NCBI GenBank assembly: GCA_010645155.1 | Contig: JAAGOF010000071.1 | Span: 927,106 to 991,105, forward strand | Direction of reading: 5' to 3' | DNA: 64,000 nt | Origin: Tigriopus japonicus | Lineage: Eukaryota > Arthropoda > Copepoda > Harpacticoida > Harpacticidae | In this document: positions 11,068-23,400 of the stretch, piece by piece | How the letters are laid out: each line of letters opens with the position of its first letter | How positions within the stretch are numbered: the first letter of the stretch is position 1 | Translations under genes and position numbers: made by a program | The notes under the pieces: generated by a model | What the model was told of the DNA's origin: nothing | The model's input: the letters and a program-made list of their open reading frames with translations, nothing else | Database searches by the model: none

Positions 11068-12129
11068 CAGGGTTGGTAGGGGGGATTATCCCCTCCGAAA
11101 CGAGTCCTGTTTATCCCCCTTGGGATAAGCAGAATTTTCCTTCAAGTAGTAAAAGGGATAAACGAGACAAACGGAATTTTCCTACTTTTCAAGCTTTTTT
11201 CCTACTTTTCAAGCATTTTTTCTTACTCTTCAAGCATTTCTTCCTACCTCACAAGCTAATTTTCCTACTTTTCAAGCATTTCTTCCTTATTTCTTTAATT
11301 ATTTACAAATTTCCCTAACACTATATTTCACACAAAATCTCACTTTTTTCAATTAGGTCCCACACAAAAATTATTTCCATTTGTGCAATGAAAACTCATA
11401 GGTTTTTAGCTTTTATTTGTTTGTGTTTTCGAAGTTAAAACGCAGTTTCGCAGCTGCAATCTGATAAAGGCTGTCCGCTCAGTAGGAATATTGCAGGGTT
11501 AGTTGGTGGATTATCTCAACCATAAAGCGTCTCGTTCATTGGGATTAGTGGGATTTTCCTCCAGGGAATAACGGGGACAAAGGGGATTTCCCTCCTTTTT
11601 GAACAATTTCCCTTAATTTCTAGAAATAAGTTCATTTTTATGTCTCTGTATTATATTTACTGAGCATGAAGTTTTCTGACTTAGATAACCTTCAACTTTG
11701 GCAGATTTCTTCAATTTCATCACGTCTCATTAGGAACCGTCAATTGTAGGCTTTTTGTAACATATTTTTATTTATTTAATAATATATAAAAAAATTCTGT
11801 TATATATACTGTTAAATATTGTAAATATATTTTAATAATATTATATTAAGCCTTCAGTTTGATCGGCTACTTTCAGGGATGCCAAAATTATTCAAACATG
11901 TCAAAATTGGAACAAAATTGGCTTTATTTTGTTTATCCACCGGCTCATCCCGTTTATCCCCCATTTATCCCGTTAATCCCTCATTTTATCCCGGTTATCC
12001 CCCATTTTTCACGTTTATCCCCCATTTATCCCGTTTATCCCCCCATTTATCCGTTTATCCCCCAATTTATCCCGTTTATCCCCGGGTAATGGGGATAAAT
12101 CGAAAAAGTTGATCCCCTGACCAACCCTG
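11068..12129. mobile_element. hAT-like MITE nested in the Tc1-like element
   Basis: The terminal inverted repeats begin CAGGGTTGGT at 11068 and end ACCAACCCTG at 12129; similarity continues inward (AGGGGG.ATTA against AGGGG.ATCA). The flanks are CCTATGGT (11060-11067) and CTTATGGT (12130-12137), an 8-bp target duplication with one difference. CAGGG ends and 8-bp duplications are hAT hallmarks. It is 1062 bp with no transposase, so it is non-autonomous. A second left-end-like segment starts at 11494. Near the right end lies a tandem block of the form GTTTATCCCCCATTTATCCC. Confidence 0.75.
11928..12090. repeat. Short tandem repeat of a GTTTATCCC unit inside the MITE
   Basis: About nine imperfect copies of a 17-20-base unit built on CCGTTTATCCCCCATTTAT. 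The pattern produces overlapping proline/tyrosine frames on the plus strand that are artefacts of the repeat. The same GGATAA/TTATCC theme appears near the left end of the MITE. Confidence 0.8.
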
Positions 12130-12226
12130 CTTATGGTTCTTGTTTTGACCACTAATTCAGCTCACAGTGGCTGCAGAGCAAAGCGACAGTTTTGAAAAGG
12201 GATCACGACTTTTCTGTCACAGTGTA

Positions 12227-13996
12227 ATACATAGACCACGGAGCTGATGCCTACTCCGAGATCGTTTCTTTCTGAAAAGCAAGTGAACTGATGAGGCTAA
12301 AAAAAACCGAAATCACAAGGGGCATTGTACGACCTTTTTCCATGTGAGGCGCTTCGAAAATTGGTTTCCCATCAATAAAAGTTGATTTTACGCAGAATAA
12401 GTGGAAGATCATGCTGATGAACGATTAGTTGTTTTTGAGACTGTTTTTTAAGACTTGGGTTCGCTTTACGTTCATTTGTCTTCCGATGGCGGTGAAACAA
12501 ATGGATTATCTGAACCTAGATACGTGCACGCAGCAAACCTGGTGACTAGACTTTAGGGTGTGAGATTGGAAGACATCTTGGGGCCTTTGAGCGATTTCCG
12601 GAATAATCGATTCGTGACTTCAATTCTCTTCAGGGTGGCGATTTTCTTGTTCAAAATCGCTCCGGTGGGATATGCGAGGATGCTAGTATGATGAACTAGG
12701 AAGTGGGTGCAGTTCTAACTGATCTTTAACTCTTCGCACTTCAAAAGCTCCTGCATAAGTTGGTTGTTCTGAACTGCACTAACCCTTAGCCAAGATAACA
12801 AAGACGACGATGTATTGGGTATCACGTCGTTCCAAGATGTGTTTTCATGGTGTCATCCATCGCAGATGAATGTGACATCCTCATAACATCTTTCGAGTCA
12901 AAACGGATCTGTACGGAAGTGCAACAAGCCACACGGATAGACGCAAGTAACTTTTTAAAATGGGTTAAACGTCAAGTTCAAGGTGAAAGGAGACTTGCAA
13001 CGCACGTGATTCGTCAAAGAATATTTATTCAACGACAAAGATTGACAAGAACGGAGAGGGGTTGGCAACAGTGTCCTGAACAAAATGACTGGTTTATTAA
13101 AGCAGTGTTCGGTAAGACACTTCATAAGATGAAAGTCCCCTTGTACATCCCAGGCCAATCGTTAATTGGCCCGTGCGTTCTTTTAGGCAAATGTATAAAT
13201 AGCTATGATAATTTATTAGTCAAATGAGTCAAAAAAGTGTACCAGGTGCCAGAGGGAGTCTTCAATCTATTTGATGATTTCTACGTGCGTTTTGAATTAT
13301 TTCAGACACATGGAAATTAAAAAAAAAACGGACTGAAATTGCCTAAAAAGTAAGTTTGTTAGCGAATTTCGTTAATACGGTTAAACTTTTTTTAAGTCCA
13401 CTCGCACTGACGAAAAACTTTCAAAAGAATGATATTTGCTTATAAATATGAAAAATTCAAGAAAAATATGAAAAGGAAATGAAGATTGTTACAAGTATAT
13501 ACAAAATGCAATTGCTGTTGTCAATGTTCATTTATGGTTTAGCTAAACGAGTTATGTTTCTACATTATTCTCGAAAATAAATCGAACTTACCAAATACAA
13601 ATCCCAAACCTTTAAATATTTGTAAAATTGTTAAATGCAATCTATGAAAAGGTTTTCTTTTTCTGCCAATATTTGTAAAGGACGTGGGTGTGCTCACCCG
13701 ATATTATATCTTCGTTTTGTTTGTACAAGTTTAGGTATCAACCAAGTGTACAACTTTTCACAAATGCCGTTGAACATATTTTCTACTCTACTAATTATCA
13801 CTTTCGTTCACAGAAAACTAGCAAATGAGGTAAAAACCAATTTGAGAAAACTGTTCGCATCTAATTGCAAAATGGTTGATACCATATTTCGTGATATTCC
13901 AATAAACAGAAAGGAGAAGTTGCATACAAATTGCTTTTAAAAACTAGGGAGACGTGCAAAAAAGTATTTTTTTATTTCAAAATAAAAATTATTTAA
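12227..13996. other. Intergenic, no supported gene
   Basis: A 126-residue frame at 12847-13227 (+) is the longest here, but it has no recognisable domain, splice context or promoter. AT content rises after 13300. Confidence 0.4.
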
Positions 13997-14239
13997 GGGA
14001 GGAGACGTGGCGTCGTGGTTAGCTCAATTTCCTTTAGTGAGAGAGGTCCCAGGTTCGATTCTCCTCCCCGACCTTTCTCAAGGAAACTTTTAGACGCTAA
14101 TTCACATCCACAGGCGGAGAACCATTCTGATACCGGACATGAGATTGCCTATCGGAACAATTTGGACGATGTGATGGCTGGCTTCGCTGGCTGGGCGAGG
14201 CTCAACCCCCCGACCCTAGCACCAACACTCCAAAAAAAA
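13997..14239 (+). mobile_element. tRNA-derived SINE, second family
   Basis: A box A (14008-14025, starting TGGCGTCGTGG) and a box B (GGTTCGATTCT, 14052-14062) have normal short-arm tRNA spacing. The body runs to an A8 tail at 14232-14239. The anticodon arm is degenerate, so this is not a functional tRNA. It differs in head type and body from the SINE at 9023. A 75-residue frame over it is an artefact. Confidence 0.6.
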
Positions 14240-16634
14240 TGATTAAAAAGTATGCAAGTCCAATAATGCCACAATCCTTGAGGATCTACAATTTTAATGC
14301 TGCCTGTTAAAACAATTGTTTAGTTCGTAGTGTAAAAGAAATCAATAGTGATCTTTACTTGAAGGCGTGACGAATACGTATCGCCAGGACGCCAAGTGTT
14401 ATGGCCCGTTTCATCCCATCAGTTCATGTCAAGAAGTGTTACTATCCATTTATGACCAACAACTATAACTTGATTTAATTCTCAACAGTTCAGGCAGACC
14501 CATTTCGTGAAGACACACTTATTGCACCACCCTTTTTGAAATGGGTTCCTCTTCCGATCCAATCAAACTCGTCAACTTCATAGCATGGCCCAATAATCAC
14601 AACAGTTGTATTCCATTCGTGCATGATGCTGTGAGCTCCATGCACACACACGATCTATCTCTCAGGGCAAATAGCGGACCAAACGAGACCAAATCCAGGA
14701 TGAGGGACCACAAAGAGTTAGTTGCGGTGCTTCACGCCGAGTGAAGATGGGCAACAACCCAGTGTTATGATTAGGCTAAAACGTGACAACAGATGGCTTA
14801 GTAAAGTCGACCAAGGCGGAAACGGCTCAAAACCTTCGGCATCGTAAATTAACACTCCAAGTCTGAAATTGATTTTCATTGCAGGTTATTCGAGGACCTG
14901 GGCATCCATCACCGGCTTAGGGTTGAAGGAGATGAATGGCCGTTTTTTCCCTTTTAAAACCAGGCTAAGATACATTGTTCATATTGCAGCCAATGAATGG
15001 GTTATGTGATCCTATATATAGTTGGTGTGGGAAACTTTCTGACTTGATAATTGAGGGTCTTGATGCTTGTTCGAAGTAATGTTGTTGAGAATCCGGAAGA
15101 CCTTCCTTAAATGATGCGCATACGAAATTGAAAATTGCTCTATTAGCTCTGTCTACCAATGCGAAAGAACGTATATTGTAGAGTAGTTTTTGGTATTAGA
15201 GTGGGCGGTCGACCTGAGCCAAAATGAGCCCACCTCGTTGCTTTAACATATTTTGAATGACAGACCATTATTTAGCGAGGTGTTGATGAATGATGAATAT
15301 TGTCTTATCCATGAGAATGTACGTAGAAACCTTTATCATCATTTTGTACTTTCTGTCATCTCCTCTCCGAGCATGCCAACATGAAGTAAATCGTCTGACC
15401 AACGTCTATCGTGGAAAGAATAATATTGTCTTCTTTCCATGATTTGGCACATTTTCCAAGTCTAAAAAAACCCAGAATTCTTGAAAGTTGTCTTGGATTT
15501 AAAAACCTCTCGAACCTTTTGGAAGTTCACTTTAACGTTAGAGACTCGAGTTAGAAAGAGATCCTAACATTGATTGATTTCCTCTTGTAGATACATCAAT
15601 AAATCAAAGAAGCATGAACATTTTGACTTGCATTAAAAAGTGCTTGAGATATGAGTATATATCTATATATAATATTAAAAAATATAAATATATAAATATA
15701 AATATCTAATATCTATATCTATCTAAATATCAGTATTAGAGATATGAAAAAAACTTACAATCCGAGCAATACCTTGTTGTTACCCAAATATCGTCATAGC
15801 CACTTCAGTCAGATGCGGATTATCTGCGCTCCAATTCAAATACAGCAGCTTCTCCTGACAAAGCAATCCTTTCTTCTAGCCTCCGACCAATATTGCGAAT
15901 TAAATTTGCCCACTCCCAAGCTCGTCATCTTGCCATTCAAATGAGCAATTGTGCCTGGGTTTGTGGGGAGTCGCCAAAGTGGCAGGACCATGTCTAATGT
16001 CTGGAATCAATTACAGTCCTCAGAAGCTGATGGTGAGGGCGGCAGTGTTTTGGTTGATGATGATATGTTGGTATCATGAATGGAACCAAGAATGACGTGG
16101 AGGGCCGTCAACCCATTCGAAATGGCTTCTCCGCAAAGGTCACAACGGGAATGTCAACAGACTGGCAAAAATGGTGACGACTGCAGTTTTGAAGTGAACT
16201 ACTGATTGGGGTTTCCATCTCCATATTCTTCGACGAAATTGGCAAGATCAACCATTCTGGGAAACAACGGTAACTTACGCTTCCCAGCAAAATTGGAGTA
16301 CAACATATCTGGCTTGTCCACAAATTTGTGCACTCGAGATCAAAATTGTGGAATTTGTCAAATGGGCCGTTTCTTCCTCATTTTCAAGATTCCTTCGCTT
16401 CCTCGTTTCAGTTTTGGTTGGCAGTCGGTGCTTTATGATCTGGACCGAGAGATCCCTGGACGGGTTTTAGTGCATAAAATGCTAAATTTCAAAGGGATCA
16501 TTTGCTAGGGAAACGACTCGCAAAATTACCCCTTTGTGCTTTATTGGGGGTGGAATAAACCGTCCAGAGACATGGGTCCCCTTATGTACATTTGCATATC
16601 TTTGCAACGCTCATCGACATTATGGCCTCCATGT
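14240..16634. other. Intergenic, with an AT microsatellite at 15655-15730
   Basis: No gene was supported. The stretch 15655-15730 consists of TATATC/TATAAA-type units. The remainder has only short unsupported frames. Confidence 0.4.
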
Positions 16635-16642
16635 GAGATCGC

Positions 16643-17445
16643 CAGGGCCACCAGATACATGTAAATTACATTTTACAATGTAATTACCAAAATCTGCGAT
16701 TTTTCTCCAAAAATTTCATAAATGAGGAAAAAATTAAATAAATGTGCAAAAAATGCCTGTTTTGATGGATATGATATGGAAAATTGTTTGATTTCACTTC
16801 AAAGTCAAGATAAAGAAGCAAAAAGGTAGCGTTTTTAATTTTTTTACAGGTACATTCAGTTAATCCTCAGGCCCGCTGGGTTGTTATAAATGGTATGTTA
16901 CATTGTAGTCACAAACAATGTGCATTTTTTGTCGAAAAATACAAAAATTGGGAAAATTTCGAAAGAATGTAGAAAAAATGCCTCTTCCGTTGAGAGTGAT
17001 CAACAAAAAGGATGTCAAAAATCAAAATAAGAATAGAAGCTGTTATATTTGCAACAATTGTGACATTACATTGTGACAATCATTTTAGCATCTTTCCCTA
17101 CCCATGAAATAAAATTTAGATGATGCAAGTACATAAAAGGGCAGTTTTTAGGCGATATAGTGAGAAAAGTATCTTTAATAATACCAAAAAAATCCTATTT
17201 TGTTACGTCATTTCTCAAAAAAGCACCAAAAATAATACGTTTCGACAAAATACTTTGCATAAATTTGGTGGCCCTGATTGTAACACACTGTTTTTATGTA
17301 AACAATGAGAAAAGGCTTTAAAAACAAACTTACCAAACAACCAAAAAAACTACCAAAAAATCCGATTTCATTACATTATTTCCAAGAAAAACTACCAAAA
17401 AAATAAATTTTTTGGCAATTTTTTTACCAAAATTTGGTGGCCCTG
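16643..17445. mobile_element. hAT-like non-autonomous element, 803 bp
   Basis: The ends are CAGGGCCACCA (16643) and TGGTGGCCCTG (17445), an 11-bp perfect inverted repeat. Both sides carry the identical 8-bp target duplication GAGATCGC (16635-16642, 17446-17453). The interior is AT-rich and has no transposase frame. A 16-bp copy of the right end (AAATTTGGTGGCCCTG) also occurs internally at 17261-17276, so the right half has been duplicated. Confidence 0.85.
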
Positions 17446-17453
17446 GAGATCGC

Positions 17454-20400
17454 ACACAGAATCTCTCAAGACTGTGTTGTCCATAAAATGCTTATCAAGA
17501 ATGTTTTCATGTCCTTAAGTTATCACTTGAACCCGAATTTGGGATATTTCCAGAAGAATTTGAACTTCAGCAAGATATGAACTATTCTTGACGGGCATTC
17601 TTTTGGTTCTCGACGCGATGCTCGACCAACGGAATCTCATCAACTCAACAGAACCCCTCCATTCGAGCCCATCTTGAATTCAAGCTTCATTGAATATTCC
17701 AATTCAGCATTGTGGCAGACTTGTTCGCAAAGGGTTTCTTTCTATTTCTGCCCACTACTCATAAGTAACACGACGTTATCTCTGAAGAAGGAAATCGTGG
17801 CCCTGTCAAGAGCCGAGCATGACCTCAAGGAAGTAATGTTTCAAGATGATCGGATCCTGTTCGGTTCCGCTCGACTCTTTTTACATCATCGAATCAAAGA
17901 TGGCTGATTCAAGATTGTGAGACTTGAAATCCAACTCGGCAAAGGTCATATTTCTATGACTCGTCAACATTAGAGGCTGGTTTATCTTGATTTGATTTAT
18001 ATAAACAGCATCAACAACAATATTTGCCATGATAAATGCATGAGAGAACTAGATTAAATGACCATTGTTTTCGAATTTGGAGTGTTACAAGGAATAAAAT
18101 GGTTGCAACTCACGTGATTATACAGTGGATGTGATCTAATAAGGAGGATGTATTAATCTTTGCCTATTTTTCACCTGTTTTGTTTTTCAATTACTCGTTG
18201 ACAAAACAGAACAAGATTATTTAGACGCACACTAGTAGAACACTCATTTCCGGAGCCAAATTGAATCTAAAGTGTCCAATCAAAAAATGAAATCTAGTCC
18301 GTGTAGTAAATAGTTCGTAAGACTCAAGTTTCGGACCTTGGCATTTTAGGCGTAGTAATTGTTTGGCACATTATGAAATGAGTCAGTCACTCAACGATGT
18401 CCATTCAAGGCCCCATAATGTCGTAAAAGAAAAAAAATCGGCCCATGAGATCGCCTGATATGCTCGAAAATTTGTAAATCAGGCCTCCTTTCAGCAACAC
18501 TTCCGTGACAGGCTTTTGAATGGAAGACAATTATGAAGATGAGTGACGAGGGACAGATATGAATGTGACTTGAGGAGGATAGAGCGAAGAGGCCTCTGCT
18601 TTACCATCCTCCCAAGTATTGTACAAGATCGTAGGAGATCCTTTGGAATCGATTTCTATCGTTGTATTCAAATGTATTTCTGAGTATTCCTCCAAATGAA
18701 TCCCCCTATTGTGATGGCGGTGAAAGAGAGTAAAAACCTTGAGAATCCGATGGGTTTCAATGGAGAAGCCAAGCCCAATGTCATGAACAGCTGTCAAAAC
18801 TCCCAAAGAAGTGACGGATGTCTTGAGGAGAGAAAGAGAGAAAGAGAGAGGCCCAAGAAAGATTGATCAACAAGCTTGTAATCTTATCATCATCACTTTC
18901 ATAATCACGACTCGTGCACCAACATCTTCAAGAGCACCGCTTTTATGGCAGTACCACAGATTGTACTTTGTTGCCATTTTTGACGACTGTTCTTAGTCAA
19001 ATGTCACTTCCCCGATTGAGGCTGATGAGTTGCGGAAAGTGGAAGAGTTTTCATCGGATTCCGGACTCATCTGAAGGAGATAGCCTTCCGTTCAGACATT
19101 TGAATGCACTTGAAGTTCCGTTTTCATTATCCCAACCGTTTTAAGATTCCTTGAGACAAATGTTTTATTACTGAACGATAGTACTTGTAACCCACACGGA
19201 GTCCTTGGAACTTTCAGATCAAGTATCTTCTTTGGCGAAGAATCTACCATTGCTTCACCAAGCATTTAAAAAGTCCAGAGATGAAATTGAAATCAGGTCT
19301 TGACATCTGAAAATGTTGGGTGCTCAGCTTCCGCTTGGAAGTATGATATCGTGTTTGATTCCTCCGCAGGAATGAATGGCATCGTGTCCTGAATTGCATG
19401 TCCTATGCGTACTTGCAAAAGAAGGGCCATCTTCATCTTATCGTTTCCATCGTTCCAAGCATCTCGGACCAATTTCTCTCAGACTGAGCTTGATTTATGA
19501 TCTAAGGAGACTTCAACGCCAGTTCATATCGTATATGAAGAAGCATTTGGTACGCGTTTATGATGTTGACCCCTCAGAGTTAGAAAAGCTCGTTCATCAT
19601 GATTCACAGGCAGGGGAAGCATTCATTCCGCATTGCCAAGATGCCCAAATGATAGATGTACTACATTAGTGTTGAACCTGCTGCACTCAAGAACTCCCCT
19701 TCGCGAAGAGTCTTATGTCATGGATCTCTTGTGAAGCCTCCACATCATTCCAATCAGAAATGTATAAGATTCGTGATGTTGACCTTCACGACTAATTTCT
19801 AGTTCTTGTTAAGTACTTCAATGGCTTAATGGCCAAATGCTCGTTTGACCCGGACCTCGTTGCGTGTTGCCAGCTTTCCGTTGACCGAACGACCGACCGA
19901 CCGACCAACCATTTTCATTTTCAAGCCACGAAGAAGACGTCCTCGTAGAAATGGCATCGAATGAGCAACTATCTTGAATGACTTCAAGGCCAAAATGATT
20001 CTAAGCAGAGGTCGCATTGAAGGGAACCCTTCAATTGTTGAGAAATACGAGCCTTATAGTCGAGCTACTAATTAGCTCAATTGCTATACCCATAAGTAAC
20101 TCTTCTTTGATTTCTGTAAAAGGCTCTGAAACTTGTCATTGAGAACGAGATACGGAATGGTGTGCTTTAGTACTCTCCAAAGTACATTTAAGTTTAACCA
20201 GTCTAAACGACTTTCCTGTGTATTAAAAAATGAGTACTAAAATATAACTATTGAATCACGAAGTTGGCCCTGTATTTTGGTCTCAATGTAGCTTCTCTTG
20301 CATTAGCCCTTCATACATAGTTGAATATTTGATGAACCCTCGGGGTAAAGATGGGCAATAAACAGTACTGCTGTTTGGATGGATGGACGAACGAACGAAC

Positions 20401-23400
20401 GAAGAATGAGAGGGTTTCCAGTTTGAACCAAGGGAAACTCGAATGTCCTAATGAACAATACCATTCTTTTCTCCTTGACAGTGCTGCTATTGTGAGCTGG
20501 ATGGAAGCAAGCATGTTGTGAACTTCCTCAAGGTTGAGGTACATAATCCATAAGAAACAGCCGATCAAGCGATTTAGACGTATTCTGGTGAATGGCTATT
20601 AAAAAAAGATCTACCAGTTTATCGCATCGCCTATAGTTCTTGGGCCAAAGATCTTTGCTGGCAAGCGGAATGAACGGAGAAGAAAGAAGGCCCAATAAAC
20701 TACAGGGCAGACCTTTACTATTGCCAATCGCCGTGTAGCAAATGACCCCATTGATGACGAGCTATCACACTCAAGGTCACTCTAATCGAGGACATTTAGC
20801 TTGATCCATAAGCATCCTAAATGGTAGAACCCTTTTCACAGCCATAACAAAAAGGGCCCTCAGCCTATTCTGGGCCTAAAAACAAGCGTGCCACAAAATT
20901 CGTGGGTGACCCAGAAAGCTTAATTCCGCAATTCATTTGCATTGAACTTTGACCGTTCAAAAAATGGTGAAGGTAAAACAATGAAAAGAAACAAAGGGGA
21001 ACACGGGGAACAGGATCCATGCGGAACCTGAGCATGTTACCGAGTTCCTTATTGTTTTGACACCCTGATGCATTTCTCCCCTCACAACAGAATGACTTGC
21101 GTTTCTATTCAGCGCCAGGATCAAGTCTGGAGCGGCGCATCTTCAGATCTATCCTCCATCTTATTGTAATTGGCGATTTTCTTCCGTATTTGGAAGTGCC
21201 ACAATGTGTCTGTCATTTCAGGAGAGTAATTGATATCAAGATTAGGAACACTTGGCACCACGAGAGAACAAAAAAATAATGAGCTACCTGTGGAACTGTG
21301 AATTAATTGCTTGTTCTGCGTTTCCTACATTACACCTGTGGTGTTGACCCCCTAGAGGTTAAATACAACACTTAGATAAACAGTTATGCCAAAGTGACAA
21401 CTGACGAGAAAAGAATGTATATCCAACTATCTCATTCACGATCGCCATTATTCTAACTTTGGTACTGAGCAGGTCTCAACATTTCATTGAGCCAGTTAAC
21501 AAGATCGAGAGGGCGGACGAGTACAATACTTGAACCTGTGATTGTCTTTGAACAGAGAGTAATCAAAAGGTGGAGCACAGATCATCCCACTCAAATTGAC
21601 ATTAAGAAAATTGGACCTTAACGGTTGCGGGCGAACGACAAACCAGACTAGAACTGTACCGTTCTTGACTTGGGTTGGAAGAGAACTCGTTATCCTCCAG
21701 AGGAAATTGTCTTTGCCTCATTTTGCGGAGCATCCAAGGGTAGAGAGAGGTACACGATTTCTCAACACCACCTAAGCCAGAAATTAATGTCCACATGACC
21801 AATCCTGACCGTTGAGTGAGGATCTCTGTATTTTGACCAATCTTGGAGAAGTCGCTCTGGGTCAAGTTGAAATGCATTTGCTATCTCGGCATACTGACAA
21901 ATGATTCCCAGATAAGGTATTACCTCTTTGATAAACCCGTGACAGTGTCACTGAACCGGAGGTGTTCTTCCGATAGCGGGTTCACTAACAGCTTTATAAC
22001 TTTGGGTGGGCTCTGTTTCTAATTTAGAGGCACGAAAATCCTTGACATTGCTTGACTTTTTCAACTGAACTTGAAAGACATCATGTTGTAGAAAAGGAGG
22101 TTCAGAGCGGGCGGCTCCAAGCGAATACACACCTGGTGGAAACGAAGACGACAGGAAATCCAAATCTCCTCCCCTAATTTTGAATCCAAAAAGCCTGCTC
22201 CTCCTCTTCTTTTCCAATGTTCAATGTACACTGAGTAAGTGAGTAAGTGCCCTTACCAAAAGGAGGAATTGGAAGCAACCCTAGAATTGACTGTTACAAT
22301 GGTTAGTCATGGGAGGATGTTTAAGAGTCAGGAAATCATGTAACCTTGTCTAAAAATGGTTACTCAAGAGTGGTAAGTACGTACATCATTAGATTTTCAT
22401 GCTCCTGCCTCCTTTTGGGGGTTATCGCGATAGATTTAGATGATTCCAATATAGCGCCTAATTGGTCGTTAATACACCAGATTTTGAAGAGTATACTCAC
22501 CAATTTGAAGGTAACAAGCTCAATTCACTCTTTACGAGCACATTCAATCCCAAAAGCATTTGATCACGCTAAAAAGGAACTTGGCAAATCCCAAATTCAT
22601 GAAGAGCACTTTGAAGGGCTTAGAATAAGGACAATCTACAATGAAATGGGGATTCGACATTAAATCGTTTTCCTTGGCTCTTGCTAAGATCAACGCTTCT
22701 ACCATCATTGAAGTCTATAGAAACTAGAATAGCTCATTAATCCACCTAGCACACTCACGTTCATACTTATCATCGTCGTTTGCTTGACATGTCAGGTTTC
22801 CAAGCTCATTACGCCCCCAACTTGTGGTCAAAGAGAACCCTATAATAAGAGAGGGCATCTTTTCCTGGAGGCATTCTATCTTCACCTAAATGACCGTGGT
22901 GACTGTCAAGTGATAAGATTTATGGTTTATCCTGGGCATAAGATTTCATCTGGGTCAACGGAAGCACTTTTCAAGTGTAGAAAAGCGAACTCAAACTATT
23001 CAGGGACGCTTGACACATCTACGTGCAGTACATCTTGGAAATACGGTTTTATTGACTTTGAGCTCACTCCATGTTTGCAAAGAACATTGCTCGCCTCAGG
23101 GAAATGTTGCACCCCGGGTACAAAACATGCTGTCATGCTCACTACATCGAGGAATGTGTGATCCCTCGGGGAGGTAGATAGTAGATCCTACATATTCAGT
23201 TCCTATGGACACCTCCGATCATGAACTCGTCTGAGAGGCTCAACTTTTTCTCAGCATGAAACCACCTCGAACTTTTATTATGAGGTTTAACCGAGACTCA
23301 TCTTCAACTTCCTCTCTTCTAAGATTGGCTGGCGATGCGAGCTATTGAAGGTCATTGGATAGGGGATCGTCGTCATAGAGCCCATAATGTTGGATGTATA

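Larger units (their letters stand above)
9874..12224 (-). mobile_element. Tc1/mariner-superfamily element, DD37E-type, inactivated and interrupted
   Basis: The termini are inverted repeats: CAGTGTGACAGAAAAGTCG at 9874 and, inverted, CACTGTGACAGAAAAGTCG ending at 12224, with one difference. The element is flanked by TA on both sides (9872-9873, 12225-12226), as expected for this superfamily. It is 2351 bp long, but without the inserted 1062-bp MITE and its 8-bp duplication it would be 1281 bp, a normal Tc1-like length. The minus strand carries a decayed transposase. The gene is broken by frameshifts and stops, so the element cannot move by itself. Confidence 0.85.

Noticed and set aside
11859..12112. 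Proline/tyrosine-rich frames that look like a structural protein
   Set aside because: They are translations of the TTATCCC tandem repeat inside a MITE.
12847..13227. 126-codon frame as a gene
   Set aside because: No domain, no promoter, an overlapping antisense frame of similar quality, and no splice partners.
13997..14070. Functional tRNA gene
   Set aside because: Boxes A and B are present, but the anticodon arm and acceptor pairing do not make a normal cloverleaf, and a SINE body follows.
14015..14242. 75-codon frame MVSSISFSERG...
   Set aside because: It covers the SINE, starts inside the box A segment and ends at the A tail.
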